DNA of 12,500 bases from Acropora yongei (taxonomy: Eukaryota; Cnidaria; Anthozoa; Scleractinia; Acroporidae), in NCBI GenBank assembly GCA_014634225.1, contig BLFN01000798.1, positions 656,185-668,684 of the forward strand, read 5' to 3'. The translations under genes and the position numbers were made by a program. Positions 1 through 7,340 of the stretch are shown one piece after another. The notes under the pieces are model-generated. The model did no database searches. It was not told the DNA's origin and worked only from the letters and a program-made list of their open reading frames with translations. Position 1 is the stretch's first letter, and the number at the start of each line of letters is the position of its first letter.

Positions 1-121
1 TGCATTTAACTTGATGTCATTTCCATTTGTTCCGAATTCGTGTTCACTATCAATGATGAAATTTCACCCAAAAACTTGACGTGCCAATCAGTTTCAATGC
101 TTTTATTGCCCGTATTTTTAG

Positions 122-544
122 TTTGTGGGGGTACTTTTACCAAGATGGCTGGCTCTATGCGCAGCCCAGACTATCCCGAGGACTATCCTGAAAGTGTTAA
201 TTGTCAATGGGTAATCAAACTTCCAGTGCAATATAAAGTGAGGTTGGAATTTACTGATTTCCTGCTGGAAAACAGTCGGAGCTGTCGGTTTGATTTCGTG
301 CTTGTCATGGACGGACTTCCATCTTCTCCAATCCCTGTTGGAAAATTCTGCGGAAACGGAAGCAAAGATGCTGTAGAGTCCAAGTCCAATTTCTTGACGG
401 TTTGGTTCAAGTCAGACTCCTCAATGACAGAGAAAGGATTCGAAGCTTACTGGTCTGCTATTCCAGTCGACTTTACTGAAAAGCCAACTTTTGTCTCAAC
501 GTCGTCCAAAGTTCCATCCAATGAAATAACCACCTCACCTCCGC
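122..544 (+). CDS. Exon: CUB domain 1 and Thr/Ser/Pro linker
   Basis: The acceptor is a pyrimidine-rich tract ending in AG at 120-121 and the donor is GTGAGT at 545; the exon is phase 1 at both ends. It encodes a full CUB domain with four cysteines (CGG start, NCQW, SCRFD, KFCGN) and 25 residues between the first two, the usual spacing. The calcium-site acidic triad of cbCUB domains appears present: Glu of LLEN, Asp of CRFD and Asp of FKSD. The last ~28 residues form a linker rich in Thr, Ser and Pro that leads to CUB2. An in-frame stop at 7-9 and the lack of an upstream ATG before 97 agree with intron sequence to the left of 122. Confidence 0.9.
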
Positions 545-2590
545 GTGAGTTTGATCTCAATATTTATAAGTAACACATCGTTTTGTGTTATTTAGATCTC
601 AATTTGTCCAATTTGATTGTAAGTCAAATAATATGTTGGTTCCTAAAGCAATGTACTCAGAAATCGTTGAGGGATGCGAAGTCGTTGAGACTGACTGAAA
701 TAGGTGGTATCTTGAAAGAAAGCATCACTTCCGTATGAGACAGCGTGGCGGTAATTCTTCACAACGTTTTAGTTCAAGTATTTGTCCGTTGTAAGAGGCA
801 CCCTCGTTACTTTGCTGTTTCACTTGACCCCTAATCATCTTTTTTGTTTGTTTTGTTGATGTTTGTCTTTTTATTTGTTATTCTTCGGCTGTTTTGTTTT
901 GTTTTGTTTTGTTTTGTTTGTTATCTCTGTCCTAGGATATAAAAATGGAATGCCAATTTTTTGTTATAGAGTGTTTTCACTCACGTGATTAAGGAGCATG
1001 TTTTTAATGCAAAACAAAAGAAGGCGTTTGCATAAGAAAAGAGTTCAAATCCCGGAGGATTAGTTGGGGACACCAACATGGCCGCCGTTTCTTTATTTAG
1101 GGACACCAACATGGCCGCCGTGACGTCACGTGAAAGCACTCTATACTTTTTTCGTCTAGTACCACTTATAAGGCAGGTTTTGGATACATGGTTTGGTTCA
1201 ATTATAATTCAGTACTTTTCTTTTCTTGTTAGAGTGTGGGGGAAATCCTAAAAAGCCAAGCGGTGATCTGTTCTCGCCATATTATCCCAACCCCTCTTTT
1301 GAGCCGGTGGATTGTCGGTGGGTTCTCTCAGTATACGAAGGAAACAATATATCCATTGGTTTTAACGAATTTGACCTAAACAGTGATGAAAATTGTAGCA
1401 CTGAGTACGTGGAGCTGAGGGATGGTGGGTTGGACTCCTCCAAATTGCTGGGACGGTACTGTAAATCTGCACCGATGATTATTTACGGCTCCCAGAACAA
1501 AATGTGGATGCGATATCACTCAGATGGCACTGGAAGTAGAGGTTTTGAGGTCACGTGGATAACTATGGCTCAAGCAATAAAACCAATGGAGCATAACGAG
1601 GAGAGCGATCCGAGTTTAAGTGGACCTGTTCCTCATCCATCTAGTAAGACCTTTATTTTAGATGTTATTTTCGTAAAAGCAGAAAACAGATATCAGTTTA
1701 CAACCGTGTGATGTTAATTTAAAAACGATGGCTTTGATATTGGAAAAGGGGTTTTGCGATGATTTGAATATCTCCAGATCAACAGCTAAGAACTGGAGTA
1801 GGTGTCATTGTCCGATATATGGGGGAAAACTTTGCAAGAAATTGAAGATGATTCCCAATTTTTAAACTATTTTTTATACCGGCTGCTTAGGCAATTGGAG
1901 AGAAATTCAAAAGTAAGTGACGCTGATGTTTGATCTTTTAAGAAAAGTGCGGGGACGCTCTTGGAGTTGAGAGTGGTGAAATCAAAGATGCCCAGTTATC
2001 TGCATCTTCCTCTTGGCGTGGCATAGGAGCGTTTGGTGCACAGCAAGCTAGACTTAACAATAAACAGTGGCCACAGGGGTGGAGTGCAGACGTGCGTGAT
2101 AAAAACCCATGGCTCAAGATCTCTCTAGATGTGGACCACGTGATCACTGGAATCGCGACTCAAGGACATGGCAGTTTGGTCTTTAGTGAGCGGGTGGAAA
2201 GCTATTTCGTTGTTTGGCTCGACATTAGAGCCGGCAAAGTTTATTATCATGAAGACGGGAAAATCAAGGTATAGCCCTAAAGCGGCTACACGAGTAATTG
2301 TAAAAGAAAAAGTCTATTCTTACAAGAGGTCACAGAAAGGTATTTACGAACTGTTGATAAAACTATGCTGAAAGCAACTTCGGGTTCTTTGCTTCTTCAA
2401 ACCAACAACTTAGCAGGCGTTAATGATTTCTAGACTTTTTAAGTTTCGAAAATTGGGTTTTATCAAATGAGTTGATAAAGGTTGAATTATCACCGTGTAA
2501 GATTTAGAAAGCTGACGTTTCGACAGTTAGCCCTTGTCAGAGAGAAATCAAATCTTTTAATAAAACCCAATTTTTGTCTCACTCTCCCAT

Positions 2591-2627
<37 letters not shown>

Positions 2628-5600
2628 GTTTTAACGTTTGGGTTGAATGAGTTGCTCTGAAATTGGTCATTGTATCATTTTTGTCCTTCAGATTTTCGTT
2701 GGCAATAGTGATCATGACACTGTAGTTCGTCATGTATTGAAGGAGCCGTTCATAACTAAACAGTTGACCATCCGACCAATAACATGGAAGGAAAATGTTG
2801 GTCTTCGAATGGAATTATATGGATGTAAACTTGGTAGGGCAGTTATTGTATGTTTTTTTCTTCATTGGAGTTTCTTTCAAGAAAGTCTTCTTTGCTTAGT
2901 GTTTAGAGTTCAGTTAGAGGCCCAAAGAGTACGAAACATAGGTCCTTTACTCCATATATTTTCTTTACGACTTTATTGTACCTCAGGGGCATAGCATACT
3001 AGATCTTAGGTCAGGTCCACTACCTGACCTAATACATGTAACATTTTTTTCCAAATGTGCCCCAGTCACTACAAACTTGAATGCATAATTCGATTAATTT
3101 TCTTTTTCTAATCGAAAATCGTTATTACAAATCCTTTCTTTACGAGATAACTGTCAGGAACCATTGGGATTAGAAAACGGAAACGTAAAAGATGGACAAC
3201 TTGCAGCATCATCTGCTTGGAGCAATGATCCAAAGAAATTCGGTGCACAAAGAGCTAGACTTAATTTAAATCGATGGCCAAGTGGATGGACTGCAAATGT
3301 TAAAGACCTGTCACCGTGGCTTCAAGTGAACCTGAATGATCCTTTCATCGTCACCCGTGTTGCTACTCAAGGCTATGGGGGAGCAAATGATCAGTGGGTG
3401 GAGTCTTACCGTATGTCGTGGAAAAATGGAGAGGGGATATGGCGTAATTATTCAATACCTCATCGCCGTCTGAGCACATCAAAAGTTCAATGGAGGACCA
3501 AGGTAATCAATTTTTGCCTTGTCATTCCTTGTCTAGTAAAAAGCCGGACAACTTTCTGTAAATTAAGTAGGCTTCCATATGAGTGGGTAGAATATTCAAA
3601 CAGTTACTATCTGGAGATTGACCAATCCAGTACACATTTATGGAGGTCACACTATGTTCTGAACAATAGCCTCAATTTACAAAACACAGATGAATAACAT
3701 TCATAACAATTCCTCTTTATTTTGTCCTTTTCCTTTCTTTTTTGTAATTATTTGTTTGTTTGTATTTTATGTGCCTAGGTAGGCCGTTCACTTAGCTAAG
3801 ATATACCATAAGATCTGCGATTGACAAATAAGATGAGCAAAGTGAGAGTATATGACGCGCGCATCTCTCATAAGACAGTCTGTAGTAACGAAAAAAAGTA
3901 GAAACCTTGGTCAGACCTTTATTCTTACAAGACTCCAAAAACAACAACAACAACAAAGACGAGTTCATGCGGCTTCAAAACGCGCCATGGCTTTTGGCGA
4001 GGACAAGTAGAGTACATTTTTAAAATTGCAAAAATGGCCTATCCGTACTCGCAATGCCACACGCATATAACCCGGGCGCATGGCGGTTGTATCAATTTGC
4101 GTTGACGTGGCAAAAGGTCAGGTCGCAAAGCCACAGCACACAACCAGAGCTTCTCCCTGTCTCCGCAGCATTACTGTCGGAGACCTTCCCGTGAACAGGA
4201 TTCTATTCTATCGCCCAGTAGCCCCAATGGTATTGGGCCGGCAATTATTTTACGTGATTTGAAGCATGGAGCTAAGTGTAATTTGACAACCATTTCAATC
4301 GCTGGGTTAAATTTCATATCTGCAAGATGGAACGAAACACTGGAATTAAGTGCCCTGACGGTTATGAGAATAGCTAGATTTGTAAAACTTTAAAACCGTA
4401 GATCAGATTATCTTCCCCCTTGATCATAAAGCAAAGTTGTCCTACCCTGTCCACAAACTGAACAAAGTTTACTTAGCTTGTAGTAATTCTGGATCGAGTC
4501 GTAAAATCACTCGCGTCGTCTTGTTTGCTTCCACAGATATTCCACGGTAATAAAGATCGGACTTCAGTAGTTTCACATACCTTAGAGAGAGCCATTAAGT
4601 CGAGCACTATCCGCATTTGGCCCCTTAGAAAACATAACTTTATTTCTCTGCGTGCAGAGTTGTATGGGTGTCTGGCAGGTATGTTATTTAACTAAACGAG
4701 CTTTCCATTTTCTTTTTCAGTTTCAGTTTAGTGTCAAGGCTTTCAAACTATAATTTAGAAAAGCAATTATGCCGACCAAAATAATCTTTATTGTAATGGA
4801 GTTTTACTTGTTAAGCCAAAATAAGCCAGTACTGCTAGCGCTATCAATCAGATGTTTTTTTTTTCATGATTTCACTTGCTTTTTTTCAACCTTTTATCAA
4901 ATTGTACATGTGGAATAATCAAACTTTATTTTGATATTATTTCTGCTAAATAATTTTATATTGAGATATAGCCTCAATTTCTCTATTTTCTCACATATAC
5001 CACACTTTATGTTTCATAGAGTGATAGTAATGTTAATGTTTTTGTAATGGCAAATCCACGGGATTTTAGTTTCACGATGCTGTGCCATTGTTCATAGAAC
5101 CATCACCTAGTGGTACAAACTGCACAAGAAATGGCCATCGTATGAGCGGTGAATCAAATCCACCATACAAAATGGACTGCCAGTGGAACGTTACCTCATC
5201 CACGGATAAGGGTGCTGTTATTCTGAAGTTCACAACTTTTGATTTTTTGAGAACTGACCCCTCCTGTATTAAGGACTATGTTGAGGTCCGGGACGGCCCG
5301 ACGGAAGATGCACCACTTATTGGCAAGTTTTGTGGTAGCAAGGCTCCCTCTCCAGTACAGTCCTCTGGAAGTAGTCTTTGGGTTCGTTATGTTGTATCTG
5401 GCAAGATACAGACCAAGGTTGGAATGACTTATCATGATGGCCCTGATAAGGAATACAAACTTGAAAATGAAAAGGGCTACCAAGGTATTTTACTTGTGGA
5501 ATGAACTAGTCTTAGTCAGGTAAAAAGCCATGCCGTCCAAAGTCATGGACCCTGTATTTTAAGCCTTTGGATTCCTAATTGTTACAGCGTACAATTTTGA

Positions 5601-6910
5601 ACGGCGAAATTAATGATCAACCTTTAGATATGCCAAATTTCCGTTTTCAAGTTTGCCGTTTTTTCCTTTCGTGTTGTTGGATTTGATTCCGATTGTTAGG
5701 AGAAGAATCGAGAGTCATAGGAACAATATTTTTTGTTAGTCAAATAGAAAGTGTACCATATTATAATATCATAACATATCAATGATTTCTGATAATTCTT
5801 GGCTCATTTTTCAATCTTGTTTCAAATGGTGTTATCTTGAGAATGCAGGTTTCCGTGAATTTGTTAGGGTAAAATGTCAGTTATAATTAGGAGAGACGTA
5901 CAATTTGAGGTTTTTTTCTTATGACAGGATGTGGAACCCGAGAGCACGCCACACCTCGTAGCCACCTCGGAGGAGATACATCCAAGCAGTGGTCTGGTCA
6001 ATGGCCCTGGCATGTTTCTCTTTCACTTATCGGGCAATCTGTGCAGCAGTGTAGTGGGGCTCTGATAGCCCCAAGATGGGTACTGACAGCCGCTCATTGT
6101 TTTAGAAGGTATGTCGGACTGGGTGCAATCCCCGTTTACAAATCATACGAAAAATGTGCATGGTGCGGGTAAATTGGCATTGTTATTTTGAGGGTTCTTC
6201 GGTTTAACTTAGTTTTATTCAGTTAATAGAAAAATTATGCCTGAGGAAAATGTGTGCTATTACCTGCAGCATGGACATTACGCAATGAGGACATTCAAGA
6301 TACCCATATGTCCTGACGTTGTCTTTGCAGGTTTAAACAGCCCTCTCAATGGGTTATTCGCGCCGGAGAGTTTGACCTTGCTGTTAATGAAGGTTGCGAG
6401 CAAAACGTACGAGCTCAATCAATACATATCCATTCTCAATATAAAACAGAAACAAACGAGAATGACATTGCTTTGGTTTACCTCGAAAAGTCAGTGGAAA
6501 TCAACGACAAGGTTAGCGTCCTATGCCTGCCCAATCAAGGTAGTGTGCAGCCTGGTGCCTCTTGCGTAGTGGCAGGTTGGGGATTTGCATCCAATTTCCA
6601 CCGCAGCTCTACTCCTCTAAGGTCGCATACGGTTCCCGTAGTTTCTCGTCAGACCTGTAACAAAGTCAGTTCTTACGCTGGTCTTGTGAAAGAAAAAATG
6701 ATTTGTGCGGGATTTGAAGAAGGCAGTGACGACAGATGCTACGGCGACGGAGGAGGTCCTCTTATGTGCAAGGACTTCCAGGGAAAGTGGTTCGTTGGTG
6801 GAATTAATAGCTGGGGTCAAGGTTGTGGACTTCGCGGTAAATATGGAGTTTTCACCTTAACTGAGAGCTTTCGAGACTGGATTGACCGTTATTTGAGAGA
6901 CAACTACTGA
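122..6910 (+). CDS. Secreted CUB/F5-8C multidomain protein with inactive trypsin-like domain (5'-partial, nine exons)
   Basis: Nine exons (122-544, 1233-1643, 1943-2268, 2692-2833, 3147-3502, 4537-4678, 5098-5484, 5928-6108, 6331-6910) join into one frame of 981 residues plus stop; all GT..AG junctions agree in phase. Domain order is CUB1 (1 to ~112), CUB2 (142 to ~252), F5/8C-1 (280-430), F5/8C-2 (436-596), CUB3 (~608-729) and trypsin-like S1 (730-981). CUB and F5/8C modules bind proteins, glycans or lipids outside the cell, so a secreted role in adhesion, recognition or a protease-like cascade is inferred. The start codon and signal peptide lie upstream; more modules could precede CUB1. There is no transmembrane segment after the protease domain, so the C-terminus is extracellular. 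The S1 domain lacks its catalytic Ser and a normal activation site. The architecture is confident from sequence; the biological role is not known. Confidence 0.9.
891..919 (+). repeat. (GTTTT)n microsatellite
   Basis: About six consecutive GTTTT units lie within a longer T/G-rich stretch (about 838-920). It is an ordinary intronic simple repeat. Confidence 0.9.
965..1145 (+). mobile_element. MITE-like non-autonomous DNA transposon in intron 1
   Basis: The ends are inverted repeats: 967-980 (TAGAGTGTTTTCAC) matches the reverse complement of 1130-1143 at 13 of 14 positions. TA dinucleotides flank both ends (965-966 and 1144-1145), consistent with a TA target duplication of the Tc1/mariner or related type. 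The body is about 177 bp with no coding capacity. Both ends carry CACGTG/GACGTCACGTG-like sequence, and the 3' half holds two copies of a GC-rich 22-mer. I recall near-identical copies as widespread in stony-coral DNA; this is memory, not a search. Confidence 0.65.
1067..1121 (+). repeat. Two 22-bp direct repeats inside the MITE
   Basis: An identical 22-mer (begins GGGACACCAACATGG, ends CCGCCGT) occurs at 1067-1088 and 1100-1121, exactly 33 bp apart. This is a short internal duplication of the element. The repeats are much richer in GC than the surrounding intron. Confidence 0.85.
1233..1643 (+). CDS. Exon: CUB domain 2
   Basis: The acceptor AG is at 1231-1232 and the donor GTAAGA begins at 1644; phase 1 on both sides. 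The first split codon becomes CAG (Gln). The domain has four cysteines (CGG start, DCRW, NCSTE, YCKS) with 25 residues between the first two, and the RDGG strand motif typical of CUB. Unlike CUB1, two of the three calcium-site positions look substituted (Asn at the FDL-N position, Glu at the CSTE position); only the Asp in YHSD remains. The last ~25 residues are a Pro/Ser/acidic linker into the first F5/8C domain. Confidence 0.9.
1943..2268 (+). CDS. Exon: F5/8 type C (discoidin) domain 1, N-terminal part
   Basis: The acceptor AG is at 1941-1942 (phase 1) and the donor AAG|GTATAG is at 2268/2269 (phase 0). The exon starts with [20 protein letters not shown], a textbook discoidin opening, followed by the [17 protein letters not shown] and PWLKISL motifs, the GIATQGHG loop and the VESYFV strand. 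The domain continues in the exon at 2692. The closing Cys pairs, by family knowledge, with the opening Cys. In the downstream F5/8C copy the equivalent region is longer by a few residues, in the loop after GATQG and before the splice site. Confidence 0.9.
2269..2691 (+). other. Intron 3 (423 bp, phase 0)
   Basis: This intron splits F5/8C-1. It holds a repeat with inverted ends (2449-2620, listed separately). The open frame that runs into the next exon from 2647 is intronic up to the AG at 2690-2691. Confidence 0.85.
2449..2620 (+). repeat. Inverted-repeat element in intron 3 (MITE-like)
   Basis: A perfect 15-bp inverted repeat, AAAATTGGGTTTTAT at 2449-2463 against 2560-2574, brackets about 126 bp. 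Inside are a near-palindrome (TATCAAATGAGTTGATA, 2461-2477) and a GCTGACGTTTCGACAGTTAG segment. To the right, a second palindrome (AGTTTCT-tt-AGAAACT, 2605-2620) follows. I recall this whole series as a high-copy coral repeat, so I extend the call to 2620; the exact right edge is uncertain. It has no coding capacity. Confidence 0.6.
2692..2833 (+). CDS. Exon: F5/8 type C domain 1, C-terminal part
   Basis: The acceptor TTGTCCTTCAG ends at 2691 (phase 0) and the donor begins GTAGG at 2834 (phase 1). It supplies the second half of the discoidin fold: [10 protein letters not shown], the RPITW strand and the terminal LRMELYGC. This closes the domain, and only three residues (Lys, Leu, Asp) separate its last Cys from Asn-Cys of the next discoidin domain, so the two are nearly abutting. 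Exon length (142 bp) is identical to that of the equivalent exon of F5/8C-2. Confidence 0.9.
2834..3146 (+). other. Intron 4 (313 bp, phase 1)
   Basis: It lies between the two F5/8C domains and contains the perfect hairpin at 3006-3032. The acceptor (CCTTTCTTTACGAG, ending 3146) is preferred over the CAG at 3155-3157. Only the former keeps the phase and retains the opening Cys of F5/8C-2. Confidence 0.8.
3006..3032. repeat. Perfect 11-bp inverted repeat with 5-base loop
   Basis: TTAGGTCAGGT at 3006-3016 and its exact reverse complement at 3022-3032 flank the loop CCACT. The arms contain AGGTCA and TGACCT, the half-site of many nuclear receptors, in inverted orientation 11 bp apart. Whether it acts as DNA element or RNA hairpin is unknown. 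Confidence 0.8.
3147..3502 (+). CDS. Exon: F5/8 type C domain 2, N-terminal part
   Basis: The acceptor AG is at 3145-3146 (phase 1; the split codon gives Asp) and the donor AAG|GTAATC is at 3502/3503 (phase 0). It starts [20 protein letters not shown], a canonical discoidin opening, followed by [39 protein letters not shown] and a WRNYS strand. It is 30 bp longer than the equivalent exon of F5/8C-1. The frame stays open past the donor to 3697, but that part has no discoidin character and is intron. Confidence 0.9.
3503..4536 (+). other. Intron 5 (1034 bp, phase 0)
   Basis: This is the longest intron and splits F5/8C-2 at the same position as intron 3 splits F5/8C-1. It contains T-rich low-complexity sequence (about 3717-3768) and a short (CAA)n run (3943-3957). 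About 4025-4230 is richer in GC than the surrounding intron, and I could not identify it. The 60-codon open frame at 4080-4262 has no domain similarity. Confidence 0.8.
4537..4678 (+). CDS. Exon: F5/8 type C domain 2, C-terminal part
   Basis: The acceptor TTGCTTCCACAG ends at 4536 (phase 0) and the donor GTATGT begins at 4679 (phase 1). The 142-bp exon encodes [10 protein letters not shown], the IRIWP strand and the closing LRAELYGC, aligning residue for residue with exon 2692-2833. The short length makes it easy to miss in an ORF scan, but without it F5/8C-2 would lose its last strands and its closing Cys. The split last codon joins CUB3 as GAA (Glu). Confidence 0.9.
4679..5097 (+). other. 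Intron 6 (419 bp, phase 1)
   Basis: It separates F5/8C-2 from CUB3. It is AT-rich with T runs around 4855-4863 and 4882-4887. No repeat or coding segment was recognised. Confidence 0.8.
5098..5484 (+). CDS. Exon: CUB domain 3 (divergent)
   Basis: The acceptor ATTGTTCATAG ends at 5097 and the donor GTATTT begins at 5485; phase 1 on both sides. It encodes a CUB-like domain with four cysteines ([29 protein letters not shown]). The N-terminal part is short: 17 residues lie between the first two cysteines instead of 25, and the CGG start is missing. The calcium-site Glu and the second Asp are not conserved (FDFLR; YVVSGK). A long charged insert of about 20 residues precedes GYQG. The last CUB strand is absent, because the next exon starts the protease domain directly. 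NCT and NVT sequons suggest N-glycosylation. Confidence 0.85.
5485..5927 (+). other. Intron 7 (443 bp, phase 1)
   Basis: It separates CUB3 from the trypsin-like domain. I searched it by eye for a missing final CUB strand and found no phase-compatible exon. It is otherwise AT-rich and featureless. Confidence 0.75.
5928..6108 (+). CDS. Exon: trypsin-like domain, N-terminal part with His57
   Basis: The acceptor TTCTTATGACAG ends at 5927 (phase 1) and the donor GTATGT begins at 6109 (phase 2). The exon opens with the Cys that normally tethers the protease to its upstream chain (residue 730), then a ~15-residue activation peptide. Where active relatives have R-IVGG, this has RSHLGG (5957-5974). 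Aligned on the GG, position 15 is Ser and Ile16 is His. WPWHVSLSL, the CSGALI region and TAAHC with His57 (codon 6095-6097) follow. The intron just after the His57 codon is common in S1 protease genes. Confidence 0.92.
6331..6910 (+). CDS. Terminal exon: trypsin-like domain C-terminal part, catalytic Ser replaced by Gly
   Basis: The acceptor GTCTTTGCAG ends at 6330 and the stop TGA is at 6908-6910. Asp102 sits in ENDIALVYL (6464-6466). The active-site motif reads [13 protein letters not shown]: Asp189 (6731-6733) and Asp194 (6746-6748) are present, but the Ser195 codon is GGA (6749-6751). SWGQGCG and YGVFT keep the S1-pocket glycines 216 and 226, so the pocket remains trypsin-like. With the previous exon the domain keeps all five expected disulfides (1-122, 42-58, 136-201, 168-182, 191-220). 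It adds an eleventh Cys in the 70-80 loop (6395-6397). The frame is otherwise intact, so this looks like a maintained serine protease homologue and not a decayed pseudogene. Confidence 0.93.
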
Positions 6911-7340
6911 ACTTAACATGCTTGGGTAATTTCATGCAGCCGGTGAATGTGGGTTTTGAAGATGTTAGTTAGCTGGTAGAACATGCAGCGGCAGTTGAAA
7001 TCAACTAGCTCGACGAGTTGCCATTAAAACAGTATGCTGGACTTTTGCAACGCGGCGTTTTCGTTGGAAACAGAATGTAGACGGTATACGAAAGCTTACG
7101 AACAAAAACATTCACTTAACCGGAGTCAAAATATTTACTTGCTGGAAATCACTGCGTCTTTTTTTTTTTCGGTCTGTTATGTCCAAACATTCCGTAACCT
7201 GATAAACTCCTCAACAAGACGTAGCGAGGCTATCTAAATGAGACTGTGAAATATTTGTCCATCCTTGAAGTATCCTATCCCTTTCGAGATGTATTGGTCT
7301 CTCCTGTAAGCGCTAATAAATCCGTCAACGTTTGGGTTAA
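6911..7340 (+). other. Probable 3' untranslated region
   Basis: The sequence after the TGA is non-coding and runs to the first AATAAA. The open frame at 7034-7237 has no recognisable content. The 3' end is inferred from the polyadenylation signal only. Confidence 0.5.
7315..7320 (+). promoter_or_regulatory. Candidate polyadenylation signal AATAAA
   Basis: This is the first AATAAA after the stop, 405 bp downstream, followed by a G/T-rich stretch (CAACGTTTGGGTT). Further AATAAA hexamers at 8184-8189 and 8318-8323 could be alternative sites. Confidence 0.5.

Larger units (their letters stand above)
545..1232 (+). other. Intron 1 (688 bp, phase 1)
   Basis: The donor is GTGAGT at 545 and the acceptor is TTTTCTTGTTAG ending at 1232. 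The intron contains a (GTTTT)n microsatellite and a MITE-like insertion, listed separately. No coding segment with domain similarity is visible. Confidence 0.85.

Noticed and set aside
40..121. Open frame before CUB1, with ATG at 97 giving MLLLPVFLV next to the first CUB Cys, as a possible signal peptide and gene start
   Set aside because: The hydrophobic run is only about nine residues, too short for a signal peptide. A pyrimidine tract ending in AG at 120-121 matches the phase-1 position just before Cys used by CUB2. It is better read as intron.
1041..1060. GTTCAAATCCC resembling a tRNA B box inside the MITE
   Set aside because: The flanking bases cannot form a T-arm stem and no A box or cloverleaf is present. 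The inverted ends indicate a DNA transposon and not a tRNA-derived SINE.
3145..3157. Alternative acceptor CAG at 3155-3157 for the F5/8C-2 exon
   Set aside because: It breaks the phase with the preceding exon and removes the opening Cys of the domain; the AG at 3145-3146 satisfies both.
3503..3697. Frame continuing past the F5/8C-2 donor to a stop at 3697
   Set aside because: The sequence after 3502 loses discoidin similarity, and the exon at 4537 supplies the correct continuation in phase.
4080..4262. 60-codon open frame in intron 5
   Set aside because: It has no domain motif, lies inside an intron and is no longer than expected by chance.
5848..5868. Possible micro-exon in intron 7 that would add GFREFVR after CUB3
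   Set aside because: It has a plausible acceptor and gives a CUB-like ending, but it would leave phase 0 at its donor, while the next exon needs phase 1. It cannot be joined in frame.
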